Origin: Selaginella moellendorffii
Lineage: Eukaryota > Streptophyta > Lycopodiopsida > Selaginellales > Selaginellaceae
Assembly: GCF_000143415.4 (NCBI RefSeq)
Contig: NW_003314281.1
Span: 1,620,983-1,684,982, forward strand
Reading direction: 5' to 3'
DNA: 64,000 nt
Shown piece by piece: positions 34,085 to 45,700 of this stretch. How positions within the stretch are numbered: the stretch's first letter is position 1; every line of letters starts with the position of its first letter. The position numbers and the translations under genes were made by a program. The notes below the pieces were generated by a model. It was not told where the DNA came from. It did not search any database and saw only the letters and a list, made by a program, of their open reading frames with translations.

Positions 34085-36216
34085 TCAATGCACTAGCTCT
34101 TCTGTGCCTACTCCAGGTATGGGAAACTGTTTGGCGAACGCTTCCACTCGGTTTCGTAGATCAGCTATGCTCGCCTGGACCGGAGAGTCTTGAGATTCGA
34201 GTGCCTGGACGTACTCTTTCATTTTCCCTTGCTTTACTGTTTCCTTGAGCTGTCGGGCGATTTGGACGCCTTCGTGAATGAATCCCGCGACTTTGATGAA
34301 GTCATCTTCCTTGAGTCCTCTCGTTGTCAATGCGGGTGTGCCGATGCGTACACCGCCTGGAACTAACGCACTCTTGTCCCCTAAGCAAGGCCGTGATTTT
34401 AGGAGGATCCACGTATCAATCGCAACGTCAAACCTGGTACAGAGTTTTTGTTGAGTGTGATGGAAGCACGATCCAGGACTTTTTCAGCCCTGGCACCGTC
34501 AATTCCCTGGACACCACAGCGCCAAGTCAGTAGCGTACCAAAGCACGGGTCAAAAGTGCAATTTACCAGAGGACGCAAATCAACAAGGACTAGGTGATTT
34601 TCGGTTCCGCCAGACACGAGCGTAAATCCCAAGTCCACCAACGTTTTTGCAAGCGCTTGGCAATTCGCAATCACCTAAAACAAACACCACACTTTGAAAC
34701 GGCTCTCTCCGGCAAGTTGAAAGTTGGTACCTGCTTTTGATACTGCTTGAATTCTTCGGTTGCAGCATGCTTCAGGCACACCGCCAGTCCAGCAATGGTG
34801 TGATTGTGAGGCCCGCCCTGTTGGATAAACTGAGTAAGAAAATGCCATTCCCGAGACAAGCAGCGCTCACCTGCAGACCCGGAAATACTGCATTGTTTAT
34901 AGAGGTTTCCAAGTCCAGCCCCAAAACTGGATCTTTCCTGAAAAATATCATTCCTCCACGAGGGCCCCTTAAAGACTGCAAAAGCACCGGTGAGCAATAT
35001 ACGTCAGAGAAATCTATAAGCTGCAATCAACCTTGTGAGTAGTAGTTGTAACCACATCACAATACTCAAAAGGGTTTGCAAGTTGACCCGCAGCCACGAG
35101 CCCGCTGATATGAGCCATATCCATCATCAAGAAGGCACCAACGCTGTCTGCCACCTATCAAGTGATAGTTTAATCTCATTTGAAGAATCAACTGGAAAAT
35201 TCGAACCTTCCGCATCCGGGCATAGTCGAATTCCCTTGGATAAGCACTACCGCCAGCTATTATAAGCTTTGGCCTGAACACGGCAGCATTTTCTTCGAGC
35301 TTATCGTAGTCCACTATACCTGTGCAATTGACCAAGCCAAGTTGAAAATGAAGGGATCCACGGAAAAGCTGCCGCACGCACCTGTTGCTTCGTTGAGGCG
35401 ATATGGCATGGATTCGAAGTACACCGATGTTGCTGACACTCTCCTCTTCTCGGTCATAAAGCCATGGGACAAATGTCCGCCGTGTGGAAGATCTAGTCCC
35501 TAACAAGAAGAACACGGAACAAATGAGTTAGTCAAACAGAACAAGAAAAAACTCGCAGTTTGGTGAGCTACCATAATACGGTCATGGGGACGCAAAAGCG
35601 CTGTGTAGACTGCAAAATTTGCCGGCGAGCCAGACAGCGGCTGGACATTAACACCCCATTTAACGGGATCAAGGTTGAAAGCATGGAGGGCTCTCTTCTG
35701 GCATAAAGTCTCGCTTTCATCAATGTATTCATTGCCACCGTAGTACCTATCCACAACTCGTTAAACTTCAAGCCAAAAAAAAAAGAGCGAGGCAAAACCT
35801 TTTCCCAGGAAGCCCTTCCGAGTACTTGTTTGTCAAGCACGAACCAACAGCTTCCATCACAGCTCGGGACGTGAAATTCTCTGAGGCAATGAGCTCCAAC
35901 CCACGGAATTGCCGCTGCCTCTCCGATCCGATGATTTTAAACATCTCGGGATCGGCATCACTGAGAGTAGGATCCCAGGAGCGACGATCTGCAAGATTAT
36001 GCCAAATTCGCGAGAGGATCGAGATTGGATTCAGAACATACCGGAAGAAATCGACTTGGAAGCGGGCGACAGGGTATCGACGCCAGTGGATTTCGCTCTC
36101 ACCGCGATGGATCGCTTGATCGAGCAGAGGCGCCAGGAGCCGGGCGAGAAAATGCGAGCTGGAGGAGGTGCCAATCCGGAGGAGGGCATCGTCGCTTGCT
36201 GCTGGAGCATCCGCAT
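34085..36216 (-). CDS. Serine hydroxymethyltransferase, plastid type
   Basis: Eleven exons on the minus strand: 36216-36042, 35988-35799, 35746-35572, 35499-35382, 35319-35207, 35154-35032, 34975-34871, 34817-34731, 34674-34567, 34506-34434 and 34380-34085. All introns are GT-AG and the frame closes at 520 residues. The enzyme interconverts serine and glycine with tetrahydrofolate, using pyridoxal phosphate. Visible signatures are [37 protein letters not shown] and the PLP-lysine motif TTTTHKSLRG, with Lys at about residue 298 ending an exon. The first exon encodes a basic, Ser/Pro-rich presequence. Details such as [20 protein letters not shown] and [12 protein letters not shown] agree better with plastid (SHM3) than mitochondrial or cytosolic isoforms; plastid location is inferred from that. 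Confidence 0.93.
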
Positions 36217-36610
36217 TCCGAGAGAACCTAGAATGGAGTAAAACCCTAAACCTCAGTGGAGGGAATCTTCGTATTTGATTAAGACTCCAAACAGGTTGTT
36301 TAGGATTGGACGGCCAGGATGCCCTAGTTTCCATTTGCGGTGGAGATTCGTCCTCTATTCTCGCTTTTGCATGCTCTTTGGGTTGGATGGTCCGTCAAGA
36401 GCTTTGTTCCTCCATATAATCCGAGCTCTCAGCCAGGGTTTGAGGCGCCCTCTCTCGCAGTTCTTCGTGATCCACGCGGCATCCGCGAGCCATTTCCTTC
36501 CGCATTTCGGAGTAATCTCGTCTCGCTCTGGTAAGATTGTGACGCCGATCGATCGATCGATCGAGCGAGGTAGCCCTAAGATCTGTTTTCCTGCTTTTGG
36601 TGCTCTAGCA
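36217..36610. promoter_or_regulatory. Shared divergent promoter of plastid SHMT and plastid ACP
   Basis: The region holds 394 bp between two start codons. AAAACCCTAAA at 36240-36250 lies in the SHMT leader. A GATC-type simple repeat (CGATCGATCGATCGATCGAG) is near 36547-36566, in the ACP leader. Confidence 0.5.
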
Positions 36611-37146
36611 ATGGCCGCTGTCGCTGGATCCTGCTCCATGGTGCCTGCCGTGCCCGTCGCTAGCGTCGGATCCCTTGGAAGAGCTTCCCCGGTGGTCGGA
36701 TTCAAGCCCAGCGCCATTGCCTTGAGAAGCAAGCGGTGTCTTTCCCTCATCTCATGCGCGGTATACTTCTATCTCTTGGATTTTTTTCTCCAGGTGATTG
36801 TGAGTTCTTGAGTGTGTGATTCTCTTTTCTTTCACAGGCAAAGCCAGAGACTCTTGCTACAGTCCAGAAGATCATCGCCAGTCAGCTCTCGATCGAGCAG
36901 TCCAGCGTCACTCCGGCCGCCAAGTTCGCTGATCTTGGAGCCGACTCGCTCGACACGGTAATGGATCTTTAGTAGCTCCTTCTCTTCGTCTTCTAACTGG
37001 GAAGATTGGTCTCGTCTCCAAAGGTTGAGGTGATGATGCAACTCGAGGAGAACTTCAAGATCAGCCTGGGCGAGGAGGGAGCCGAGAAGATTGTCACCGT
37101 GCAAGACGCTGCCGATTTGATCGAGGACGTGATCGGCAAGCAGTGA
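36611..37146 (+). CDS. Acyl carrier protein, plastid
   Basis: Three exons, 36611-36760, 36838-36957 and 37024-37146, all in phase 0, 130 residues. The first 50 residues (exon 1) are a transit peptide: alanine-, serine- and valine-rich and basic, without acidic residues. The mature part is about 80 residues and acidic, as in fatty-acid-synthase acyl carrier proteins. The phosphopantetheine site is LGADSLDT with the modified serine at residue 87, next to an exon boundary. It carries growing acyl chains in plastid fatty acid synthesis. The start is the first ATG followed by a good transit peptide; upstream in-frame codons at 36275 onwards belong to the leader. Confidence 0.93.
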
Positions 37147-37481
37147 AAAAGGAGGCAAGCAACGCGTTTCTGCGGCGGATCAACCAACCAAAATGGCATC
37201 GTTTTTGTAATGGTGACGGATTAATAATTCATTCTCATACCAGTTTTTTGTTTCTTTCCCAGTTATTCTTACAGATTCGTTGACAATACTTTATTCTTCC
37301 CTTCGTTTTCGGCAATCTGCTTTCATTGACTAGCCTCAAAATCAAAATTTGCGCACTAGATCATGGCCACAAAGACGAGGGAGCGATTTTTTTCAATTAT
37401 ACATACACACGAAGAACACGAAGAATGGTTCTATACAAAAGAATCACACAAAATTATAAATCTCGCGCAGGAGGTGTTCTA

Positions 37482-37745
37482 TCATTTGGCTGCCTTCCTC
37501 CTTTGGTACTGATCCTTGATCCAGTGAATTCCAGTGGAGGTGCCTGCCTTGATCTTGTTCGCGCTAGCAGCAGCCACGATCTTAGCCTTGTCCACTCCCT
37601 GGCTCGCCGCCGCCTTGATCTTAGCGCCCTTGTTTGACGACGATTCCTTGCTCCTGCTCTTGTCCATCTTCATTTGCTCCGCTCGCTCCTTGTCGTTCAT
37701 CTTGTAGTCCCACTGATCCGCCCAGCTCAGCCCATTCGATTCCAT
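37482..37745 (-). CDS. Small conserved plant protein with SWADQWD motif, function unknown
   Basis: A single exon, 87 residues from MESNGLSWADQWDYKM; an in-frame ATG nine codons upstream is possible. The protein is very rich in Lys and Ala. After the N-terminal SWADQWD motif comes a run of loose repeats (KIKAAASQGVDKAKIVAAAS, then KIKAGTSTGIHWIKDQYQ) that could form an amphipathic helix. I recall similar short proteins in other plants, but with no known role. There is no signal peptide. The ORF is divergent from the FAD monooxygenase, starting about 270 bp away. Confidence 0.65.
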   Translation of the reverse strand: MESNGLSWADQWDYKMNDKERAEQMKMDKSRSKESSSNKGAKIKAAASQGVDKAKIVAAASANKIKAGTSTGIHWIKDQYQRRKAAK

Positions 37746-38017
37746 CCTCTCTCGATCGAAGAATTCCCTCAAAGCCCCGGAGGCCCAAAAACCGATCTTT
37801 TAGAGCACCGCGCCTCGCTGAGGTTCTTGCTTGCTTCGCTGCCGACTTTCTAGAAAGATAAACCGAGTGAAAAGCTAAGACCAAGTTAAGATGAGAAGAT
37901 ACTATTAAATATATGGAAGGTGACGTGTGCCATCTGGAAGACTGGCACGGGTACGTTCGCTTTGCGTGGAAAAGACTGCTTTCTAGAAATTTCGACCAGT
38001 GTTTCTTTGTTTCATCG

Positions 38018-39635
38018 ATGGAATCTGTGGACGTCGCGATAATCGGAGCAGGGCTGTGCGGGTTGGCGCTCGCGATTGGCCTGCAGAACAGAGGAATCAC
38101 CGCTCACTTGTTTGAAAAGAGTGATGGGATTCGAGCGGATACTGCTACAGGGATAAGTATTGGAAAGAATGGTACCTTTTTTTCTTACCTTCCATTGTTT
38201 CGAGCTGTAAGATTTTTCGCAGGAGGGCGAGCTCTGGACGGAATCCATCCGGGGCTCGAGGAGGCCATGAAATCTGCAGGAACGCAGATAAAGAGCTTTA
38301 GAATCCTTGACATTACTGGTGGCGAGAAGCAGGAGATTGAGATGAAGGAAGGAGAAATCCCGGCGGTGTTTATGGTACCTTGGAGAAAAGCACGAAAGAT
38401 GTTGGCTGACATGGTTCCCAGTTCTAACGTTCACTGCTCGCACAAACTCGTCTCCTACAGTGCTGCAAAAGATAAGGCAAGGAAGTGAGTGAGAGACAGC
38501 ATACAAATCATACAACTGACTTACACAGGATGAAGTCGAGTTGGAGTTTGAAGTTCGAGATGATCAAGGCCGGACTTCTCGCAAGACAATCCATGCCGAT
38601 TTGGTGATTGGAACAGATGGAGTCCACTCCGCTGTGAGGAAGATCATGGTGGGAGATAAACCCAGGGACTTGCACCTGATGAACTGGAACGCTCTCGTCT
38701 ACAATCCCGATTCCAAGTAAGTGAATTTACCGGCAACAGTAGAGCTTACCTTGGACATACGACCAGGTTCTTCAAGGTCCACGAGAAGGATCAGATTTTC
38801 ATGATCAAGGACCACGCAACATTCGTTCATCTCGCGGACTCAGGTAACTGGCTCTCTGCGAAAACACTAAAGTTTAGAGGAGAAGATACAAGTGGATCAT
38901 GCGTATTTACTTACAGGCGAAGACTATACCTTGTGGGTGGTCCGGATGCACAACGAAGACATCCCGACTGGTGGTGCATTTGGAGGCCCTCCTGCCAAAG
39001 AACGAGCTCTCAAAGAAATCCGAAAGTTGGAGCCACCGGAAGTCTGGGAGCCACTGAGAATCGCCGTGGAAGCGACGAGTCCGGAGCTGATTTACGAGCG
39101 GAGGATCATCGACAATCCACCACTCGAGTCTTGGAGCGATCTTGACGGGCGTGTTCTTCTCATTGGAGACGGTCAGTCACTCGGCTTCTTCGAAAGCTTG
39201 TCGAGAAACTTTTGTTTTCTTCTTCTTCTCCTTTCCAGCGGCTCATGCAATGCATTGGGGTCCCGGACAAGGCGCTAGAACAGCGTTTGAAGACGCACAC
39301 CAGCTATCAGAGCTCCTGGCAGCAGCAATAGCAACCGGTGAGGAAAGAAAGAGAGCCATTGCAAGGTAAGGAAGGATTTTCTCTCATTCATACCTCTGGA
39401 GCTGATCGATCCATCCCCGCTACGCAGGTTTGAGGAGCTGAGAATCCCTCGCATGACGAGATTCCAGGCATTCGCGGCCGAGGGCACCGAGCTGCCCGAA
39501 TTCGTCACGGAGGATGTCCAAACTCTCCCAGAGAGCGAGCGGCGCAAGCGTAGATATGAATTCCAGGCCTGGGCCGATAGCTACCCGGAGAAAATGGCCG
39601 GAGATCCCGACTCCACTTACTTCAAGCCGCTGTGA
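38018..39635 (+). CDS. FAD-dependent monooxygenase (salicylate hydroxylase / zeaxanthin epoxidase-like)
   Basis: Seven exons: 38018-38171, 38223-38476, 38529-38716, 38767-38843, 38917-39171, 39239-39365 and 39428-39635; 420 residues. Intron 2 must use a GC donor (AAG|GCAAGG) because the nearby GTGAGT donor breaks the frame. The N-terminal dinucleotide-binding motif is VAIIGAGLCGLAL (Gly 10, 12, 15). A DLVIGTDGVHSAVRK segment matches the DG motif, and GDAAHAMHWGPGQGA...FEDA (from about residue 308) is the second FAD motif. Together they define the aromatic-hydroxylase flavoprotein fold. Such enzymes insert oxygen using NAD(P)H; the substrate cannot be told. There is no clear transit peptide or membrane anchor, so cytosolic is the simplest guess. 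The TRRAP gene starts only 110 bp downstream on the same strand. Confidence 0.88.
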
Positions 39636-39680
39636 AACCATCGCCCTGGCCTCCTGGCTTAGCCTAAATGTGAATTAAAT

Positions 39681-39710
39681 GTTAGGGTTTAATCGGAGCT
39701 AGGGTTTTCG
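39681..39710 (+). promoter_or_regulatory. Two telo-box elements in the TRRAP promoter/leader
   Basis: TTAGGGTTTAA at 39682-39692 and CTAGGGTTTTC at 39699-39709, both telo-boxes on the opposite strand, 40-60 bp ahead of the start codon. They sit inside the 110-bp gap after the monooxygenase stop codon. Confidence 0.55.
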
Positions 39711-39745
39711 TCTTCCGCCCGGGTGGAGGAGGACGGGGGAGCGCG

Positions 39746-42700
39746 ATGATCCCGATCAACAACTTCGAGCAGCATGCCAGCAAGTTCCTGGACCCAGACT
39801 TGTGTACGCGCATCGGTTTTCTCTTGGATTTTCTCTTGATTCGTGGAAATTTTCAGCGATGCAGCAGCGGCATCAGCTCGCCACCGAGGTCCGGGACAGC
39901 ATCGAGATCGTCCAGACATCCGAGTACCTCAATTTCCTCAAGAACTACTTCCGGGTCTTCTCGTCGCTGCTTCTCAGCACCACCAAGCCCCAGACCAGCG
40001 ATTCCATCGAGCACAAGCTCCGGTTTGTGATTATCGAGATTCTCAACCGGCTGCCGCACAGCGAGGTCATCCGGCCCTTCGTCTCCGATCTCTTGAAGCT
40101 GTCGATGCAAGTTCTCGGCACGGACAACGAAGAGAATGGGCTCATTTGTATGCGCATCATCTTTGATCTCCACAAGAACTTCCGCCCGGCGCTGGAGGCG
40201 GACGTGCAGCCTTTCCTCGATTTCGTTTGCAAGGTATGCGGAGAGATTTTTTTCTTCTTCAAAGAGTTTCTTTGGCTGGTTTTGTTTGCCAGGTTTATCA
40301 AAACTTCAAGAGCACCGTAAGCTACTTCTTTGAAGAGACCAACAGTGATGTCCAAATTGCTGCTGCTGCCGCTGCCGCCGCCGCCGCGGCTGCTCCACAG
40401 AACGTTGGCTTTGTGGGATCTCAAAGGGGAAGTATCTCTGGGCAACTGAATCCAAGTACGCGATCGTTTAAAATACTTTCGGAGTGCCCGCTCATCGTCA
40501 TGTACCTCTTCCAAATCTATCCGCGATATGTTCCGAGCAACATTCCTGTTCTTCTTCCGCTCATGGTTAATGCCATCGCAGTGCCAGGACCAGCACCACA
40601 CCAGGTTCATCCGACGATGAAGGGTCACTTTGTGGACCTTAAAGCGGGTCAAGTGAAGGTATGTATTTCTTGTGATTTTTTTTTTCTGGGGGTTAAGTGC
40701 TTGTTTTTCTCTTGGCAGACAGTATCTTTTTTGTGCTACTTGCTGAAGAGCTTTGCCGAGTTTATCCGTCCACATGAAGAGAGTATGTCTAGAAGTATTG
40801 TGAACTTGTTAATCTCGTGTCCTGACTCAGTCACCATCCGAAAGGTCTGGTCTATCAAAAATTTTACACCCCCATTGTTGTATCTCACTATCTTACGCTG
40901 CTTACAGGAACTTCTAATCGCTACGCGTCATGTTTTGGCCACTGATTTTCAAAGAGGGTTGTTTCCTCTGATGGACAAGCTATTAGATGAAAGGTCTGCA
41001 CATTCATGATTATTCTTCGCATAACAGGGGTCGTGCATTTAGAGTTCTTGTAGGAACAGGTCGAGCATGCTTTGAGGGACTTCGGCCTTTGGCGTACAGT
41101 ATACTAGCCGAACTCATTCACCACGTTAGACTCGAACTGACACTTAAACAGGTTGGTGTGGAAAGCCTTTGCGTCTTTGTTTTCACCGTCTGTGTTTTTC
41201 TATAGCTTTCTTTGATTGTATATATGTTTTCAAGAAATGTGCACGACCCTTCCTTACCGCTAGGTGTACAAACCACCTGCGTTCGTCTTATGCTTAACCT
41301 GGTAAGTCGAATGGATGAGTTTTCTTTATCCTCTTTGATCTGGTTTTTAAAAATACTCAGGTTGAGACCATATACAGTCGTCGTGGTGACCCAAGCAAAG
41401 AAGATGGCAGAAAACTACTGGTAACATTCTAAATGTCAGTTTGGTATTGAACCGCATGTTACAGGGACGGATTCTGGATGCCTTTGTGAGTAAATTCTCA
41501 ACACTCAAACGTTATGCTTCACAGGTGACGATCAAGTGTATATTACGGAAGATACTTATATTGGATTCTGTGTGTAGCTTGAACGTAACGACTTCAGTAC
41601 CAGAACCAAGCTAGAGCTTCCTGTTCAGGTTGTATCTTCCCGCATTACCTCATCTAACGTGGTGCTTCTTTTTGAACAGGCTGCGTTGAATCTTCAAACG
41701 CCTCAAGAACATGCGAAAGATTTTGCGGACTGCAAACAGCTTATCAAAACATTAATAATGGGTATTACAAGGGTTTTTAATTCTTGGATGTCATTCTTAT
41801 TTGCTCCGATACAGGAATGAAAACTCTAATATGGAGCATCACAAATTTCACAGCCACTCAAGTGTCGATGCAGCAGCCTCAAGGTGCAGTTGTCAACGCA
41901 GGCGGGCCCAAAGGCATGCGAGAGGACGAGGTTAGCATCCAATTTTACATTCCATTCTTTGAATTTGGTTCGTACAGGTTCTAGCCGCTTCGGGGATCCT
42001 TACAACTGGAGTGTTTTGCTTATCTCTTTACAAAGACAAAGAAGAGGAGAAGGATATGTTCACGCACTACACATCCGTTTTTGGAGTGATGGAACCCCGG
42101 AATCTCATGGACCTGTTTTCAAGATGTATGCCACGGTTATTTGAGTACACTCTGGCCAACAACCAGCTCCTTCAGATATTCTCAAACCTGCTACAGAACC
42201 AGAAGTTGACACGACATTTTGCGGACGTGTTGATACAGTTTCTTATGGGAAAGCTCGATACTTTAAAGCAGCCGGATACTCCCCAGGCCAAGCTCGTGCT
42301 GCAGCTATTCAGATATCTATTTGTTGCGGTCGCGAAGTATCCAAACGACTGCGAGAGGGTTTTACAGCCTCACGTCCTCACCCTTATGGAAGTATGCATG
42401 AAGAATGCTACGGAAGTGGACAAGCCGTTGGGATATATGCAGCTCATGCGAATTATGTTTCGCGCTTTATCAGGTGGAAAGTTCGAGCTCTTATTTCGGG
42501 AGTTCGTTGCTACGTTACAACCGTGTCTCAATATGCTACTGGCTATGATCGAAGGACCCACAGGCATGGATATGACTGATCTTATAGTGGAGTTATGCCT
42601 GACTATGCCGGCCCGGTTAAGCTCGCTTCTGCCACACTTACCACGTCTTATGAAACCTCTGGTACTTGCTTTGAAGGGGAATGACGACCTTGTTGCGTTG

Positions 42701-45700
42701 GGTTTCAGAACACTGGAGTACTGGATTGACAGCCTGAATCCGGAGTTTCTGGAGCCGAGCATGGCCAATGCGATACCCGACTTGATACTCACGCTGTGGT
42801 CACACCTCCGGCCTAAACCATACATATGGGGTGCCAAGGCGTTGCAGTTACTTGGGAAGCTCGGCGGAAGAAACAGGAGGTTTTTGAAGGAGCCTTTGGC
42901 ACTAGAATGCAAGGAAAACCCGGAGCATGGACTTCGACTGATTCTGACGTTCGAGCCGAACACTTCGTTTCTTGTGCCTTTGGACCGGTGCATTTATTTG
43001 GCAAGAGCAGCCGTGATGCAGTCACACGGCGTGGACACCTTCTATCGGAAGCATGCTTTGAATTTCTTGCGAGTCTGCTTATCATCGGTATTGAATCTCA
43101 AAGGAAATATTGGTAAAGAAGGAGTTACGCCAGGCCAGCTTAGTACAATGCTCATGACATCCGTTGATCCATCAAAGCGAAGAGCTGAAGTCTCAAATAT
43201 GAAGGTACTTTTGTGTAGAGTTTTAGAAATTTTTATTCAAGTTGCATTTGTGTACAGGTCGATCTCGGCGTTAAAACAAAAACTCAATTGGTCGCTGAAA
43301 GAAGTATATTTAAAGTTCTTCTGACAACAGTTATAGCCTCTAGCGTGGAGAACGATCTTCAAGATCCGAAAGACGACTATGTGCCAAATATCTGCCGCCA
43401 CTTTGCAATGCTTTTCCACGTCGAATCTTGCTCGGGAAACGCTGCTGCCTCGTCGAGCCAAACGGCGGGGGACTTGCCAACAAAATCTCGGAGTCATTCG
43501 AGCTTGAAAGAACTGGATCCTCTTATATTCCTGGACGCTCTGGTAGCTGTTCTGATGGACGAGAACAGACAACATGCCAAGGCCGCTCTTCAGGGCTTAA
43601 ACGTCTTTGCGGAGGCGCTTCTCATCTTTGCGAGGGCGAAACACACTGGCGTGCTGATTCCGAAGGGTGTAAGCACTCCTGGAACGCCGATGATGGTCTC
43701 AAGCCCGTCAATGAACCCGGTTTACTCGCCTCCACCGGGTGTACGAGTTCCTGTATTTGAGCAGCTGCTACCAAGATTGTTACATTGCTGCTACGGGAGT
43801 ACATGGCAAGCTCAAATGGGCGGGGTAATGGGACTTGGTGCTTTGGTGGGAAAGGTTACAGTCGACACTCTTTGCATCTTCCAAGTTCGTGCAGTGCGTG
43901 CTCTGGTGTACGTACTAAAGAAGCTACCGCAGCATGCAAGTAAGGAACAGGATGAAGTAAGCCAAGTGCTGACGCAGGTGCTGCGGGTGGTGAACAACGT
44001 AGACGAGGCAAACAATGAGCCTCGGCGTCAAAGCTTTCAGGGTGTTGTGGACGTCCTGGCCGCGGAACTCTTTAATCCCAACGCGACACATACTGTCCGA
44101 AAGAGTGTCCAGCAGTGCCTTGCACTTCTGGCCAGCAGGACAGGGAGTGAAGTTTCGGAGCTGCTTGAACCGCTACATCAGCCACTGCTTCAACCTCTGA
44201 TTTCTCGACCTCTTCGCACAAAGCACGTTGAACAACAGGTACTCAGAGGACGTGTCTCTGTGAATTCTCTTATAGACACCCGTTTTGCAGGTCGGAACTG
44301 TGATGGCTTTAAACTTCTGCCTGGCCTTGCGGCCGCCTCTTCTTAAAATGACTCCGGAACTTGTCACACTCTTGACGGACGCTCTTCAAATTGCGGAAGC
44401 TGACGAAGCTGTACTGATTGGAAAGTTCATGAGTCCGAAAATGGCAAACACCCTGACCAAGCTTCGAACAGTTTGCATTGAGTTGCTATGCACTGCTATG
44501 GCCTGGGCGGATTTCAAAACTGCAGCTCATAATGAGCTGCGGTCACGGATCATAGCTATGTTCTTCAAATCCCTGACCTGTAGAACACCAGAGATAGTTG
44601 CAGTAGCCAAGGAAGGTCTTCGTCAGGTAATACGTCTTCTCTCTCTTCGCATCGTATTCATGACATTTTGTAATATTTCAGGTTATTCAGCAACAAAAAC
44701 TGCCAAAGGAGCTCTTGCAAAGTAGCCTGCGACCGATTCTTGTGAATCTGGCATCGTATAAGCATCTGACGATTCCCTTGCTTCAAGGGCTTGCTCGACT
44801 GTTGGAGCTGCTTTCTAATTGGTTCAACGTGACACTCGGTGGTAAACTCATGGAACACCTGAAGAAGTGGCTAGAGCCGGAAAAGCTTGCTGGAACAGTA
44901 AAGTCCTGGAAGCCCGGGGAGGAAGCGAAGGTCGCTGCGGGTATGTCTTTATATCGGTGTTGTGGAAGTTCTAACTTTCCTCGTGTGTTTCAGCCATAAT
45001 AGAGCTGTTTCATCTGCTTCCTCCGGCCGCCAACAAGTTTCTTGATGAGCTTTTTCAACTAACCATACATTTGGAGGCGGCATTCCCTCCAGGGCAAGTG
45101 TACAGTGAGTTGAATAGCCCATACAGGCTACCTATCACAAGGTTTTTGAACCGCTATGCGACAGAATCAGTAGATTACTTTCTGGCACGCCTTTCGGAGC
45201 CAGCTTATTTTAGAAGGTAAGGTTGTCGTGATATTCGTGTCCTCGCTGATACTTGTTTGTCAGATTTTCCGACGTTATAAAGTCAGATGAGGGGCAACCC
45301 CTTCGTGAGGAGTTGGCGAAGTCACCGGGCAAGATCATCGAGTGTGCTTTTACTGTAGTTCAACCATCAACCGAAGAAGCAGATCCAGGTTCAACAGCTA
45401 GTGGTGCTGACGGATCGGTACCTCCGCCGCCTTCTACGACGTCAGAGTCCCTGTTTCAAGGTGTTGCCTTGGTAGCTACTTTGGTCAAGCTCATACCGGA
45501 CTGGCTGCACGAAAATCAGACCGTGTTTGAAGCCTTAGTTCGGCTGTGGCAATCGCCCGCAAGGCAGGAACGACTAAAGAACGAGCTAAATTTGACTCTG
45601 GTGCAAGTGAGTAGCTTTTCTTTGCATCTATACTGCTAACTCACGTACGTTGTAGGTGAAGGAGAGCAAGCGGCTAGTCAAATGCTTTCTGAATTATGTG

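Noticed and set aside
39945-40775. 276-codon minus-strand frame
   Set aside because: Antisense to TRRAP exons 2-4; no codon pattern or domain.
42370-42993. 207-codon minus-strand frame
   Set aside because: Antisense shadow of the large TRRAP exon 41978-43204.
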